Shown: piece after piece, positions 8,381 through 17,571 of the stretch
Layout of the letters: each line of letters opens with the position of its first letter
Position numbering within the stretch: the first letter of the stretch is position 1
The notes under the pieces: generated by a model
The model's input: the letters and a program-made list of their open reading frames with translations, nothing else
Database searches by the model: none
What the model was told of the DNA's origin: nothing
DNA from: Betaproteobacteria bacterium
Lineage (GTDB): Bacteria; Pseudomonadota; Gammaproteobacteria; Burkholderiales; Burkholderiaceae_C
DNA length: 64,000 nt
Assembly (NCBI GenBank): GCA_947453725.1
Contig: CANGHH010000008.1
Coordinates: forward strand, 1 to 64,000
Direction of reading: 5' to 3'
Translations under genes and position numbers: made by a program

Positions 8381-10621
8381 TTACAGGTTGTCCAGGTAGG
8401 TCCGCAGCTTGTCCGAGCGGCTCGGGTGCTTGAGCTTGCGGATGGCCTTGGCTTCGATCTGGCGGATGCGCTCGCGCGTCACGTCGAACTGCTTGCCCAC
8501 TTCTTCCAGCGTGTGGTCGGTGGACATCTCGATGCCGAAGCGCATGCGCAGCACCTTGGCTTCGCGCGGGGTCAGGCTGTCGAGGATGTCCTTCACCACA
8601 TCGCGCAGGCCGGCCTGCATCGCAGCGTCCACCGGGGCCACGTTGTTGGTGTCCTCGATGAAGTCGCCCAGATGGCTGTCGTCGTCGTCGCCGATCGGCG
8701 TTTCCATGGAGATCGGCTCTTTGGCGATCTTCATGATCTTGCGGATCTTGTCTTCCGGAATCTCCATCTTCTCGGCCAGCGTCGGGGCATCGGGCTCGAA
8801 GCCGAATTCCTGCAAGTGCTGGCGCGAGATGCGGTTCATCTTGTTGATCGTTTCGATCATGTGAACCGGGATGCGGATGGTGCGCGCCTGGTCGGCGATC
8901 GAACGGGTGATCGCCTGGCGGATCCACCACGTGGCGTAGGTCGAGAACTTGTAGCCGCGGCGGTATTCGAACTTGTCGACCGCCTTCATCAGGCCGATGT
9001 TGCCTTCCTGGATCAGGTCGAGGAACTGCAGGCCGCGATTGGTGTACTTCTTGGCGATCGAGATGACCAGGCGCAGGTTGGCCTCGATCATTTCCTTCTT
9101 CGCGTCACGGCTGGCCTTCTCGCCCTCGTTCATCTTCTTGTTGATGAGCTTCAGGTCTTCCAGCGGCACGACGGCGCGGGCTTGCAGGTCGAACAGCTTC
9201 TGCTGCAATTCCTGCACGGCGGGCAGGTTGCGCGACAGGATGTGGCTGTACGGCTTGCCGGCCGCGATTTCCTTTTCCGCCCACTTCTGGTTCATCACGT
9301 TGGGCGGGAAGGTCTTGATGAAGTGGTCCTGCGGCATGCCGCATTTGTCCACCGCGATCTTGCGAATTTCACGCTCGTAGCGGCGCACGTCGTCCACCTG
9401 GCTGCGCAGGATGTGGCACAGCTTCTCGATGGTCTTGACCGTGAAGCGGATCGTCATCAGGTCTTCGCTGATGGCCAGCTGTGCCTTGTTGTAAGGCGCC
9501 GACTTGTAGCCGTCCTTCTCGTAGGCCTTGCGCATCTTGTCGAAGTGCACGCGCAGGTTGGCGAATTTCTCCAGCGCCTGCTTCTTCAGCTCCTCGAGCT
9601 TCTTGGTCAGCGCCTTGCTGCCGCCCTGGCCGTCGTCGTCGTCCTCTTCGTCGAACTCGTCGAAATCTTCTTCGGCCACGTAGTCGTCGGCCTCGTCTTC
9701 GGCGACAAAGCCGTCGACGGCCTCGCCGATCTGCATCTCGCCCTTGCCGATGCGGTCGGCCATGGCCAGGATTTCAGCGATGGTGGTCGGCGATGCGCTG
9801 ATCGCCAGCATCATGGCCTGCAGACCGCCTTCGATGCGCTTGGCGATCTCGATTTCGCCTTCGCGCGTCAGCAGCTCGACGGTGCCCATCTCGCGCATGT
9901 ACATGCGCACCGGGTCGGTCGTGCGGCCGAACTCGCTGTCGACGGTGGACAGCGCGGCTTCGGCGGCTTCTTCGGCTTCTTCTTCGGTGGCGGTCGTGGC
10001 GCCACCGCCGGCGACCAGCAGCGTGGCGGCGTCAGGCGCCTGCTCGTACACGGCGATGCCCATGTCGTTGAGCATGCTGATGATGGCCTCGAGGATTTCC
10101 TCGTTGATCAGCTTCTCGGGCAGGTGGTCGTTGATTTCCTGGTGCGTCAGGAAGCCGCGCGTCTTGCCCATCTTGATGAGCGTCTTCAGCTCCTGGCGGC
10201 GCTTGGCGGCTTCTTCTTCGGTGAGGGTGGTTTCCTCCAGACCGAATTCGCGCATCAGCGCGCGTTCCTTGGCGCGAGACACCTTCATGCGCAGCGGCTT
10301 GGCCTTGACGACCTTTTCGCCCTCGACTTCGGCCACGGCTTCGGTTTCCGCTTCGACTTCGCCCTCGACTTCGCCTTCCAGGTCCGATTCGATGTCGGCC
10401 ATGTCGAGATCCTCGACCGCCGAGGCCTTCTTGGCGTCCGCGACCTTCTTGGCAGGCTTGGCGCCCTTGGTGTCAGCCTTGGCGGCCTTGACGGCCTTGG
10501 CGGGGGCCTTCGCCGGCTTGGCCTCGGCGGCACTTGCCGTGTCAACCGCAGCGGCGGCGGGCTTGGCCAGCTTGGCCTCTGCAGGCTTGGAGGCGGGGGC
10601 GGCGGTCTTCTTGGCGGTCAT
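8381..10621 (-). CDS. rpoD: RNA polymerase primary sigma factor RpoD (sigma-70)
   Basis: The 746-residue primary sigma factor directs housekeeping transcription. A Lys/Ala-rich N-terminal extension is followed by region 1.1, an acidic non-conserved region ([14 protein letters not shown]), and regions 2 to 4. Visible landmarks are [12 protein letters not shown] (region 1.2), the region 2 core [20 protein letters not shown] with [10 protein letters not shown], and the region 4 helix-turn-helix [19 protein letters not shown]. The ATG at 10621 has GAGGAAA in front of it. The open frame continues up to 10894, but a TATAAT box at 10902-10897 would put that codon at the transcription start, so I reject the longer form. 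It lies downstream of dnaG. Confidence 0.97.
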   Translation of the reverse strand: MTAKKTAAPASKPAEAKLAKPAAAAVDTASAAEAKPAKAPAKAVKAAKADTKGAKPAKKVADAKKASAVEDLDMADIESDLEGEVEGEVEAETEAVAEVEGEKVVKAKPLRMKVSRAKERALMREFGLEETTLTEEEAAKRRQELKTLIKMGKTRGFLTHQEINDHLPEKLINEEILEAIISMLNDMGIAVYEQAPDAATLLVAGGGATTATEEEAEEAAEAALSTVDSEFGRTTDPVRMYMREMGTVELLTREGEIEIAKRIEGGLQAMMLAISASPTTIAEILAMADRIGKGEMQIGEAVDGFVAEDEADDYVAEEDFDEFDEEDDDDGQGGSKALTKKLEELKKQALEKFANLRVHFDKMRKAYEKDGYKSAPYNKAQLAISEDLMTIRFTVKTIEKLCHILRSQVDDVRRYEREIRKIAVDKCGMPQDHFIKTFPPNVMNQKWAEKEIAAGKPYSHILSRNLPAVQELQQKLFDLQARAVVPLEDLKLINKKMNEGEKASRDAKKEMIEANLRLVISIAKKYTNRGLQFLDLIQEGNIGLMKAVDKFEYRRGYKFSTYATWWIRQAITRSIADQARTIRIPVHMIETINKMNRISRQHLQEFGFEPDAPTLAEKMEIPEDKIRKIMKIAKEPISMETPIGDDDDSHLGDFIEDTNNVAPVDAAMQAGLRDVVKDILDSLTPREAKVLRMRFGIEMSTDHTLEEVGKQFDVTRERIRQIEAKAIRKLKHPSRSDKLRTYLDNL

Positions 10622-10896
10622 GCGTTTCCTCAGGGCAGAAGCGGGCGTCGCGAGGCCTGCGTGCGGTGTGCGGCCGCTGCACCCGCAGGCATCGGGAGCA
10701 GCGCGCTTGTTCACGCAGGTCGGGCAGGCAAGCTCGGGAGAGCTCTTCGTGTGGGCAGCTTTTTCCGGTTGAGCGGACGAGAGCGGATGAACGGGTGAGC
10801 GCTTGACCGGGGTGGCCCTGTTTCGAAGGGTTGGTCGGGGCTCAGGAATCCCGCCTGGCTTGCTGCTGACACACTTGCCGCGGCGACAAACCATGG

Positions 10897-10923
10897 ATTA
10901 TACCCACGGCCCAGTGAAATCAA
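10897..10923 (-). promoter_or_regulatory. Candidate sigma-70 promoter of rpoD with long leader
   Basis: On the minus strand TTGATT (10923-10918) and a perfect TATAAT (10902-10897) are separated by 15 bases. The spacing is short, but the -10 box is perfect. The -35 region overlaps the dnaG stop codon. Transcription from here would give a leader of about 270 bases before the rpoD ATG at 10621. The 298-base gap between dnaG and rpoD holds nothing else I can name. Confidence 0.5.
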
Positions 10924-12806
10924 CGCCTTGCGGGATGTTGATCGGCCAATTCACGCTCGGCCTTGCGGTGTTCACGGATGCGTGCGTCGAGTGCGCTGAT
11001 GCGCTGCAACTGCTCGCGCTCGCTGTGGCCGCCAGCGATCAGGGCCTCCATGTCCTGGCGCAGCGTGGCGATCCACATGCGGTGCAGGATCAGTCGCAGG
11101 TCTTCAAAGCCCTGTTCCTCGTCGACAACCGCCGCGTTGACCCAGCCGCGCGCCTCGGCGCCCCAGGGCTCTTCGCCGAGCAGGGGGTCGAGCGCGGCCC
11201 AGGTCAGCGGACCCTGCTCCATCAGCTGGCGCTCCAGCCAGGCCACCGCCAAGCCGTGCGTACCGGGCAAGTCGTGCAGCAGCGCCTGGTCCTCACCGGT
11301 CAGGCGTTCCAGCCAGTCGGCGTGGCGCAGCAGCAGGCGCAAGGCCAGGTCGGCAGTGCCCGCGGGCGCCTGGCGGCCGGAGCGCCTCAGTGTCGGTGCG
11401 GCTGCCACCGGGGGGCGGGCGGCAGGGCGTTGGTCTGCCGGTGCAGCGGCTGCGACTGCACCCCATAGCGAACTGAGGTCGGCTGCTTCCAGCTGCGCCT
11501 GGCGTGCCAGTTCGGGCAGCAGCTGCCGCTTCAGCGCGCCGTCGGGCAGCGCCATCCACAGCGGCTTGGCCTGCGCCAGCATGCGGGCGCGGCCCTCGGC
11601 GGTCTGCAGGTCGGCGTCGACACTGGCTTGCGCCACCAGTTGGCGTGATAGCGGAACGGCCTGCGTCACCTGCTGTTCGAAGGCCTCCGGACCGCGTTCG
11701 CGCACATAGCTGTCGGGGTCGTGCTCGGGCGGGAGGAAGAGGAAACGCACCGTGCGCAGGTCGCTCGCGTGGGGCAGCGCGGCCTCCAGCGCGCGGCCCG
11801 CTGCGCGCCGCCCGGCGGCGTCGCCGTCGAAGCTGAAGACCACCGAATCGGTGTGGCGGAACAGTTTCTGCACGTGGTCGGCCGTGCAGGCCGTGCCCAG
11901 CGTGGCGACGGCGTTCGCAAGGCCCGATTGGGCCAGCGCGACGACGTCCATATAGCCCTCGACGACCAGCGCATAGCCCTTGTCGCGCAGCGCCTGGCGG
12001 GCCTCGAACAGGCCGTACAGCTCGCGGCCCTTGCTGAACACCGGCGTCTCGGGCGAGTTCATGTACTTGGGCTTGCTGTCGTCCAGCACGCGGCCACCGA
12101 AGCCGATGACCGAACCGTCCACCGAGCGGATCGGGAACATCACGCGGTCGCGGAACCAGTCGTAGCGGCTGCGTTCGGCGGCCGCCTGATCGGTGTGCTC
12201 GCCCGCCTGGTCGGTCGCACCCTGGCCGTGGTCCTCGGCCTCCTTCAGGCGCACCAGGCCGGCTTCTTCCAGCAGCGGGTCGTCGTAGCGCGGAAAGACG
12301 CCGGCCAGCGTGCGCCAACCGGCTGGCGCGTAGCCCAGGCCGAAACGCGCGGCCACGGCGCCGGTCAGTCCGCGGCGCTTCAGGTAGTCCACCGCCCGTG
12401 GCGTGGCGCGCAGTTGCCCTCGGTAGAACTCGGCGGCCTTCGTCAGCACCGCACCCAGTGACAGCCGGCGTTCGCGCAGGGTGTTGCGGCGCTCGCGCTC
12501 GTCGGGGCTGACCTGCTCTTCGGGCACCGTCAGGCCGACACCCTGCGCCAGGTCGCGCACGGCTTCGACAAAGCTCAGGCCAAGGTGTTCGGTGAGGAAA
12601 CGGATGGCGTCGCCGCTGGCGCCGCAGCCGAAGCAGTAATAAAACTGCTTGGACGCGCTGACCGAGAAGCTGGGCGATTTCTCGCCGTGGAAGGGGCACA
12701 GCCCCATGAAGTTGGCGCCGCCGCGCTTCAACTCGACGTGGCGGCCCACCACTTCGACGATGTCGACGCGGGATATCAGTTCCTGGAGGAAGCCAGCCGG
12801 GATCAC
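10920..12806 (-). CDS. dnaG: DNA primase
   Basis: This 628-residue primase makes RNA primers for replication. The N-terminal CHC2 zinc-binding domain reads CPFHGEKSPSF, then YYCFGCGASGDAI. The TOPRIM catalytic domain in the middle contains VVEGYMDVVALAQSG and FSFDGDAAGRRAAG, with the acidic metal-binding residues present. The C-terminal helicase-interaction region is present but variable. An Ala/Pro-rich linker lies at about residues 440-475. It follows ppx by 36 bases and precedes rpoD; the usual rpsU is absent from this locus. Confidence 0.98.
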   Translation of the reverse strand: MIPAGFLQELISRVDIVEVVGRHVELKRGGANFMGLCPFHGEKSPSFSVSASKQFYYCFGCGASGDAIRFLTEHLGLSFVEAVRDLAQGVGLTVPEEQVSPDERERRNTLRERRLSLGAVLTKAAEFYRGQLRATPRAVDYLKRRGLTGAVAARFGLGYAPAGWRTLAGVFPRYDDPLLEEAGLVRLKEAEDHGQGATDQAGEHTDQAAAERSRYDWFRDRVMFPIRSVDGSVIGFGGRVLDDSKPKYMNSPETPVFSKGRELYGLFEARQALRDKGYALVVEGYMDVVALAQSGLANAVATLGTACTADHVQKLFRHTDSVVFSFDGDAAGRRAAGRALEAALPHASDLRTVRFLFLPPEHDPDSYVRERGPEAFEQQVTQAVPLSRQLVAQASVDADLQTAEGRARMLAQAKPLWMALPDGALKRQLLPELARQAQLEAADLSSLWGAVAAAAPADQRPAARPPVAAAPTLRRSGRQAPAGTADLALRLLLRHADWLERLTGEDQALLHDLPGTHGLAVAWLERQLMEQGPLTWAALDPLLGEEPWGAEARGWVNAAVVDEEQGFEDLRLILHRMWIATLRQDMEALIAGGHSEREQLQRISALDARIREHRKAERELADQHPARR

Positions 12807-12842
12807 CGGTCGAGTCTAGCCAAGTGAAGGCGTCTGCTGCCG

Positions 12843-14351
12843 TCAGGCCGCCGGCAGGACCAGCCGCAGCGGCCCGTTGCGGACCCAGGCCGCCACCTCT
12901 TCGCGCAGCAGGTAGAGCGTGCGCGGGTGGGTCTCGGGCCAGGCCGCCGGGGTCCAGGCCAGCAGGGCGTCACGGCCGCGCGCGCGCAACTTCAGGGCCT
13001 TGACCGCGACATCGCTGCGCGCGTGGCATTTGATCGCGGCCAGCCGCAGGCACAGCACCTGCCAGGCGAAGGTCTCGCTGGCCAGTTGGGCCTCGATCTT
13101 GCGCAGCCCGCCGCGTTGCCCCAGCACCAGGTCTCCGATGCGTCGCTGCTGGCTTTGCGAGAACCCGGCGGCGTCCACATGCGCCAGCAGGTAGGCACTG
13201 TGGCGGTGGTGGTCGTGGTGCGAGACCATCAGACCCATCTCGTGCAGCGCGCAGGCCCAGCCCAGTTCGCGGCGGGTTTCCGATTCGGCGTCGGGCACAG
13301 CCGCGTCGAACATCGCCAGTGCGACGGCGGCCACCCGGACGGCCTGGGCCGGGTCCACGGCAAAACGCTGCTGCAGCGCGGCCACGGTGGCGTCGCGCAT
13401 GTCGGTGACCCGGCCGCGCTGGCGCGCCATCAGGCGTTCGTGCAGGTCAATCACCACGCCCTGGCGCAGCGCCCCCTTGGCCGGCCACAACTCGTCGATG
13501 CCGAAGTTCGCAGCCAAGGTGTAGAGGATGGCCAGGCCACCGGGCAGGACCGCGTTGCGGTCGGCCTTCAGGCCAGGCAGCCTGAGCTGGCTGACATCGC
13601 CGGCCTCGAGGCAGCGCTCAATGCACCAGCGCAAGGCCGCGGGCGTGATGCGGCCGTCGGTGATGCCGGCGGCCTGCAGCAATTGCGACACCGCGCCGGC
13701 GGTGCCCGAGGAGCCCAGCGCGCGCGTCCAAAGGTCGCGGGCGAAGGGCTGCAGGGCCTCTTCGAGCTCGGCGCCGGCAGCGATCTGTGCCGCCCGGAAG
13801 CCGTCTTCCGTGATGCGGCCGCCTTCGAAGAAGCGCAGCGACAGGCTGACGCAGCCCACGCCGAAGGATTCCGCGACGCGCGGCGTGCGGCCCTGGCCGA
13901 GGATCAGTTCGGTGCTGCGCCCGCCGATGTCGATGACCAGCCGCGACGCCTCGCTGGGCTGCAGATGGGTCACGCCGGCGTAGATCAGGCGGGCTTCCTC
14001 GCGCCCCGAGATCACCTCGATCGGGAAGCCCAGTGCTTCCTGGGCGCGCAGCAGGAAGGCATTGCGGTTGCGCGCCTCGCGCAACGTCTGGGTCGCCACG
14101 GCGCGCACCTGGCCGGGCTCGAAGCCGGCCAGGCGGGCCGAGAAACGCCGCAGGCAGGCCAGGCCGCGCTGCGCGGCTTCCTCGGACAGCATGCCGCTCG
14201 CGTCGAGGCCGGCGCCCAGGCGCACGGTGTCCTTGAGGTAGTCGATGCGCTTGTAGCGGCCGGCCGGCAATTGGCCGATCTCCAGCCTGAAGCTGTTCGA
14301 TCCGATATCGACGGCGGCGAGTGGACCGTTCGGTTTGACGCTGGATTCCAT
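12843..14351 (-). CDS. ppx: Exopolyphosphatase (Ppx/GppA family)
   Basis: The 502-residue protein has the ASKHA-fold signatures of Ppx/GppA: AAVDIGSNSFRLEIGQ at the start, an EARLIYAGV segment near residue 130 and LVIDIGGRSTELILG near 150. The C-terminal half resembles an HD-type domain, with CALHEMG and then HHDHHRHSAYLL. Such enzymes release phosphate from polyphosphate chains or hydrolyse pppGpp; I favour Ppx from the length and domain order. It is the first gene of the ppx-dnaG-rpoD run and is transcribed away from the dienelactone hydrolase gene. Confidence 0.93.
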   Translation of the reverse strand: MESSVKPNGPLAAVDIGSNSFRLEIGQLPAGRYKRIDYLKDTVRLGAGLDASGMLSEEAAQRGLACLRRFSARLAGFEPGQVRAVATQTLREARNRNAFLLRAQEALGFPIEVISGREEARLIYAGVTHLQPSEASRLVIDIGGRSTELILGQGRTPRVAESFGVGCVSLSLRFFEGGRITEDGFRAAQIAAGAELEEALQPFARDLWTRALGSSGTAGAVSQLLQAAGITDGRITPAALRWCIERCLEAGDVSQLRLPGLKADRNAVLPGGLAILYTLAANFGIDELWPAKGALRQGVVIDLHERLMARQRGRVTDMRDATVAALQQRFAVDPAQAVRVAAVALAMFDAAVPDAESETRRELGWACALHEMGLMVSHHDHHRHSAYLLAHVDAAGFSQSQQRRIGDLVLGQRGGLRKIEAQLASETFAWQVLCLRLAAIKCHARSDVAVKALKLRARGRDALLAWTPAAWPETHPRTLYLLREEVAAWVRNGPLRLVLPAA

Positions 14352-14416
14352 GCCGTGGATCGTACCTGGGGGGCCTTCCTACAATCCGCGACCTCCACCA
14401 TCCTGGAAACCGCGCC

Positions 14417-15292
14417 ATGCTGCAGGCCGAATTCGACGCCCTGGTGCCCGCCACGGGCGATTTCAACCGCCGTGACTTCGTCCGCAAGACCGTCGGCAGC
14501 GGTTTCGCCGCGGCCGTTCGCCCGGTGTCCGCGCAAACCATTGAGACGCCGGCCGAGGGCCTGCTGGCGGGCGAAGTGACCATCCCCGTCGGCGACTTCA
14601 AGATGCCGGCCTACCGCGCGGCGCCCGCGGGCCGGGTGAACGCGCCCGTGGTGCTGGTGATCAGCGAGATCTTCGGCGTGCACGAGCACATCGCCGATGT
14701 GGCGCGGCGCCTGGCGCGGGCCGGCTATTGCGCCATAGCGTCCGACCTGTTCGTGCGCCAGGGCGATGCAGCCGCCTACGGTGACATCGGCAAACTGATC
14801 GCCGAAGTCGTCTCGAAAGTGCCCGACAGGCAAGTCATGGGCGACCTGGATGCCAGCGTGGCCTGGGCCCGGGCGCAGGGCCACGATGTCAGCCGGCTGG
14901 GCATCACCGGGTTCTGCTGGGGTGGCCGCATCACCTGGCTGTACGCCGCGCACAATCCGGGTGTCAGGGCCGGCGTGGCCTGGTACGGGCGCTTGACCGG
15001 CAGCCCGACCATGCTCAACCCGAACCACCCGATCGACCGCGTGGCCCAGCTGAACGCGCCGGTTCTGGGTCTCTATGGTGGGCAGGACAGCGGCATTCCG
15101 CTGGGCGACGTCGAGAGGATGGAGCAGGCGCTGGCCGGCGGCAGCGCAGCGGCGCGACTGAGCCGCTTCACGGTTTACCCGGACGCGCCGCACGCCTTCC
15201 ACGCCGACTACCGCAGCAGCTACCGCCCGGCCGCCGCAGCCGACGGCTGGCAGCGCGCGCTGGCCTGGTTCAAGGCCAACGGCGTCGCTTGA
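14417..15292 (+). CDS. Dienelactone hydrolase family protein with twin-arginine-like leader
   Basis: The 291-residue alpha/beta hydrolase has a Cys-Asp-His triad: Cys in GITGFCWGG, Asp in GGQDSGIPLGD and His in DAPHAFHADYR. This is the carboxymethylenebutenolidase layout. The N-terminus contains FNRRDFVRK followed by a mildly hydrophobic stretch ending PVSAQT, like a Tat signal peptide, so export to the periplasm is possible although the hydrophobic region is weak. No chlorocatechol pathway genes are nearby, so the substrate is unknown. It stands alone between ppx (divergent) and the ZIP transporter. Confidence 0.88.
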   Translation: MLQAEFDALVPATGDFNRRDFVRKTVGSGFAAAVRPVSAQTIETPAEGLLAGEVTIPVGDFKMPAYRAAPAGRVNAPVVLVISEIFGVHEHIADVARRLARAGYCAIASDLFVRQGDAAAYGDIGKLIAEVVSKVPDRQVMGDLDASVAWARAQGHDVSRLGITGFCWGGRITWLYAAHNPGVRAGVAWYGRLTGSPTMLNPNHPIDRVAQLNAPVLGLYGGQDSGIPLGDVERMEQALAGGSAAARLSRFTVYPDAPHAFHADYRSSYRPAAAADGWQRALAWFKANGVA

Positions 15293-15305
15293 GCGCGGGC
15301 TGCCG

Positions 15306-16088
15306 GTGATCCTGTTCTACATCGTCGTGGCCACCGCGGCCGGGGGCCTGCTGTCGGTGCTGATCGCCGCGTCGCTGACCCAGGCGGTGCTGGGCCGCGT
15401 GGTCAAGAGCATGGTCAGCCTGTCGGCCGGCGTGCTGCTGGGCACCGCGCTGCTCAAGGTGCTGCCCGAGGCTTTCGAGAGCAAGACCGCGCCGCACAGG
15501 CTCTTCGCCACGCTGCTCGGCGGCCTGCTGTTCTTCTGGCTGCTGGAAAAGGCCGAGCTCTACCGCCACGTGCACCACCACGAAGGCGACGGCCATGACC
15601 ACCACCACCATTTCGACGCCCAGCAGGCCGGGCGTGGCGGCCTCAGCGTGCTGGTCGGCGACACGGTGCACAACTTCTGCGACGGCGTGATCATTGCCGC
15701 CGCCTTTCTGGCCGATCCGGGCCTCGGCCTGGTGACCGCACTGGCCATCATGGCGCACGAGATCCCGCAAGAGGCCGGCGACTACATCGTGCTGCTGAAC
15801 GCCGGTTTTTCTCGGCGCAAGGCGCTGCTGTTCAACGCCATTTCAGGCCTGGCGGCGGTGGCCGGCGGCGTGCTGGGCTACTTCGTCGTCGGTCCCTGGC
15901 AATGGGTCATGCCCTACCTGCTGGTGGTGGCGTCGAGCAGCTTCGTCTACGTGGCGGTCGCCGACCTGCTGCCACAACTGCAGCAGCGTCTGTCGTGGCG
16001 CGAGACGCTGCTGCAGGTGGCCTGGCTGGGTGCCGGGCTGGGTCTGGTCCTGCTGGCGATGGCCGGCTTGCAAGGCCACCACCACTGA
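15306..16088 (+). CDS. ZIP family divalent metal transporter
   Basis: This 260-residue membrane protein starts with GTG, 13 bases after the previous stop. It has about eight hydrophobic segments. A His-rich cytoplasmic loop lies at about residues 85-105 (HVHHHEGDGHDHHHHF). The two conserved ZIP motifs form the binuclear metal site: HNFCDG in one helix and HEIPQEAGDY in the next. The family moves Zn2+, Fe2+ or Mn2+ into the cytoplasm, and the substrate here cannot be told from sequence. The gene converges with the stress protein gene, eight bases apart. Confidence 0.92.
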   Translation: MILFYIVVATAAGGLLSVLIAASLTQAVLGRVVKSMVSLSAGVLLGTALLKVLPEAFESKTAPHRLFATLLGGLLFFWLLEKAELYRHVHHHEGDGHDHHHHFDAQQAGRGGLSVLVGDTVHNFCDGVIIAAAFLADPGLGLVTALAIMAHEIPQEAGDYIVLLNAGFSRRKALLFNAISGLAAVAGGVLGYFVVGPWQWVMPYLLVVASSSFVYVAVADLLPQLQQRLSWRETLLQVAWLGAGLGLVLLAMAGLQGHHH

Positions 16089-16096
16089 CCCAGGGC

Positions 16097-16531
16097 TTAG
16101 CGCACGACCAGCACCGGCAGCGTGCTGTGCGTCAGCACCTTCTGTGTCTCGCTGCCCAGCAGCAGGGCGCTCATGCCGCGGCGGCCGTGCGAGGCCATCA
16201 CGATCAGGTCGCAGCCCTGGGCCTTGGCCTGGTCGAGGATGGCCTCCCAGGCGTGCAGCGCTTCCACGGTGTAACCCTTGCAGGGCACGCCGGCTGCCGC
16301 AGCGGCATCGGTGACCGCCTTGACGCGCGCCGAGGCGATGCGCTCCTGGGTGTCGAAATATTCCTGCGGCGGCACAGGCTGCATTTCCGAGATGGCGCTG
16401 TAGGGGAAGGGTTCCTTGACCGCCAGCACGCTGAGTTCGGCGCCGGCCAGACGGGCCAGTCCGATGGCCGATTGCAAGGCTTTGGCCGTGATGTCGGAGC
16501 CGTCGGTGGGGAAGAGGATGCGTTGGTACAT
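16097..16531 (-). CDS. Universal stress protein (UspA family)
   Basis: This 144-residue single-domain Usp starts MYQRILFPTDGSDITAKA. The C-terminal part has the nucleotide-binding pattern of ATP-binding Usps: ASHGRRGMSALLLGSET, then STLPVLVV. The ATG at 16531 has GGAG seven bases upstream; the frame extends six codons further without a better start. Its role in stress survival is inferred from the family. Confidence 0.92.
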   Translation of the reverse strand: MYQRILFPTDGSDITAKALQSAIGLARLAGAELSVLAVKEPFPYSAISEMQPVPPQEYFDTQERIASARVKAVTDAAAAAGVPCKGYTVEALHAWEAILDQAKAQGCDLIVMASHGRRGMSALLLGSETQKVLTHSTLPVLVVR

Positions 16532-16623
16532 GGAAGCTCCTTCGGGCATGCTGGCAGGGGTCGCTGCCGGTGCCTGTAGTGTCCACAGACCGGGCGCGTC
16601 ACCCTTTGACCGCCGTCAAGCCT

Positions 16624-17538
16624 TCAGGATTCGCTGGCGGCGGCCACAGCCGTGGATCCGGCACGCGCCCGTCCGCTGAGCAGCGTGGCCGCCACGCCGG
16701 CGGCGATGATCAGCGCCATGCCGGCCAGCGCCAGCACCGTCACCGGGTCGTGGAACAGCCAAACGCCCAGCCCGAACGAATAGACGATGCCCAGGTACTG
16801 CAGCGCCGCAATGCCCAGCGTGGCCCCGGTGGCGTAGGCGCGCGTCAGCAGCCATTGCGCCATCGTCGCCAGCAGGCCGATGGCCAGCAGCAGGCCCAAA
16901 CCTTGCGCCGTGTGCGCGTGGAGGCCGCTCGTCAAGGCGGTCAGGCCCAGGCCCGCGACGCAGCCGCCGATCGAGAAATAGAACACCACGCGCTCGCCGG
17001 GTTCGCCCACGCGGCCCAGCGCCGTGACCTGCAGGTAGGCCATCGCCGCGACCATGCCCGACAGCAGCCCGCTCAGCCCGCCCCAGATCTGCTGCCGGTC
17101 GAAGGTCGGGTGCAGCACCAGGGCCACGCCCGCGAAGCCGGCCAGCACGGCGGCGACGAGCCGAACGTCGGGTCTGCGGTGCGGCCCCTGCACGTCGGTG
17201 CCGGCCAGCAGCGCGCTGCCGATCAGGAACAGCGCGAGCCACACCGACGACATGTAGTTCAGCGTCATCGCCGTGGCCAGCGGCAGCGCGCCGATGGCGT
17301 AGAACCACAGGCACAGGCCGGCAGTGCCGATGCTGGCGCGCCAGAAGTGCATCGCAGGCACGGGGGTCCGCCAGGCGATGCCGCGCAGGCGCAGCACAGC
17401 GGCCATCAGCGTCAGGCCGATCAGCGACCGGTACAGCACGATCTCGCCGGCGCCGTAATGCGCCGCAGCCAGTTTGACGCACACCCCCATCAGCGCGAAC
17501 AGCGCCGACGCCGCCATCATGAACAGCGTCGGCTTCAT
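16624..17538 (-). CDS. DMT/EamA family transporter
   Basis: The 304-residue protein has ten hydrophobic segments arranged as two EamA repeats (about 1-140 and 155-290), the drug/metabolite transporter layout. The start MKPTLFMMAASALFALMGV leads straight into the first membrane helix. Substrate unknown. It lies downstream of the Rieske oxygenase gene on the same strand, 33 bases away, so the two may form a unit. The C-terminus is short and Ala/Ser-rich. Confidence 0.88.
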   Translation of the reverse strand: MKPTLFMMAASALFALMGVCVKLAAAHYGAGEIVLYRSLIGLTLMAAVLRLRGIAWRTPVPAMHFWRASIGTAGLCLWFYAIGALPLATAMTLNYMSSVWLALFLIGSALLAGTDVQGPHRRPDVRLVAAVLAGFAGVALVLHPTFDRQQIWGGLSGLLSGMVAAMAYLQVTALGRVGEPGERVVFYFSIGGCVAGLGLTALTSGLHAHTAQGLGLLLAIGLLATMAQWLLTRAYATGATLGIAALQYLGIVYSFGLGVWLFHDPVTVLALAGMALIIAAGVAATLLSGRARAGSTAVAAASES

Positions 17539-17571
17539 CGGTCGCGCTGCGCGGCCGCAGCCCGGCTGCGC

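Noticed and set aside
8426..10798. Plus-strand open frame of 790 codons opposite rpoD
   Set aside because: Antisense to rpoD, whose sigma regions are unmistakable.
10622..10894. N-terminal extension of RpoD by 91 residues
   Set aside because: A TATAAT box would put the ATG at 10894 at the transcription start, and the ATG at 10621 has a good ribosome-binding site.
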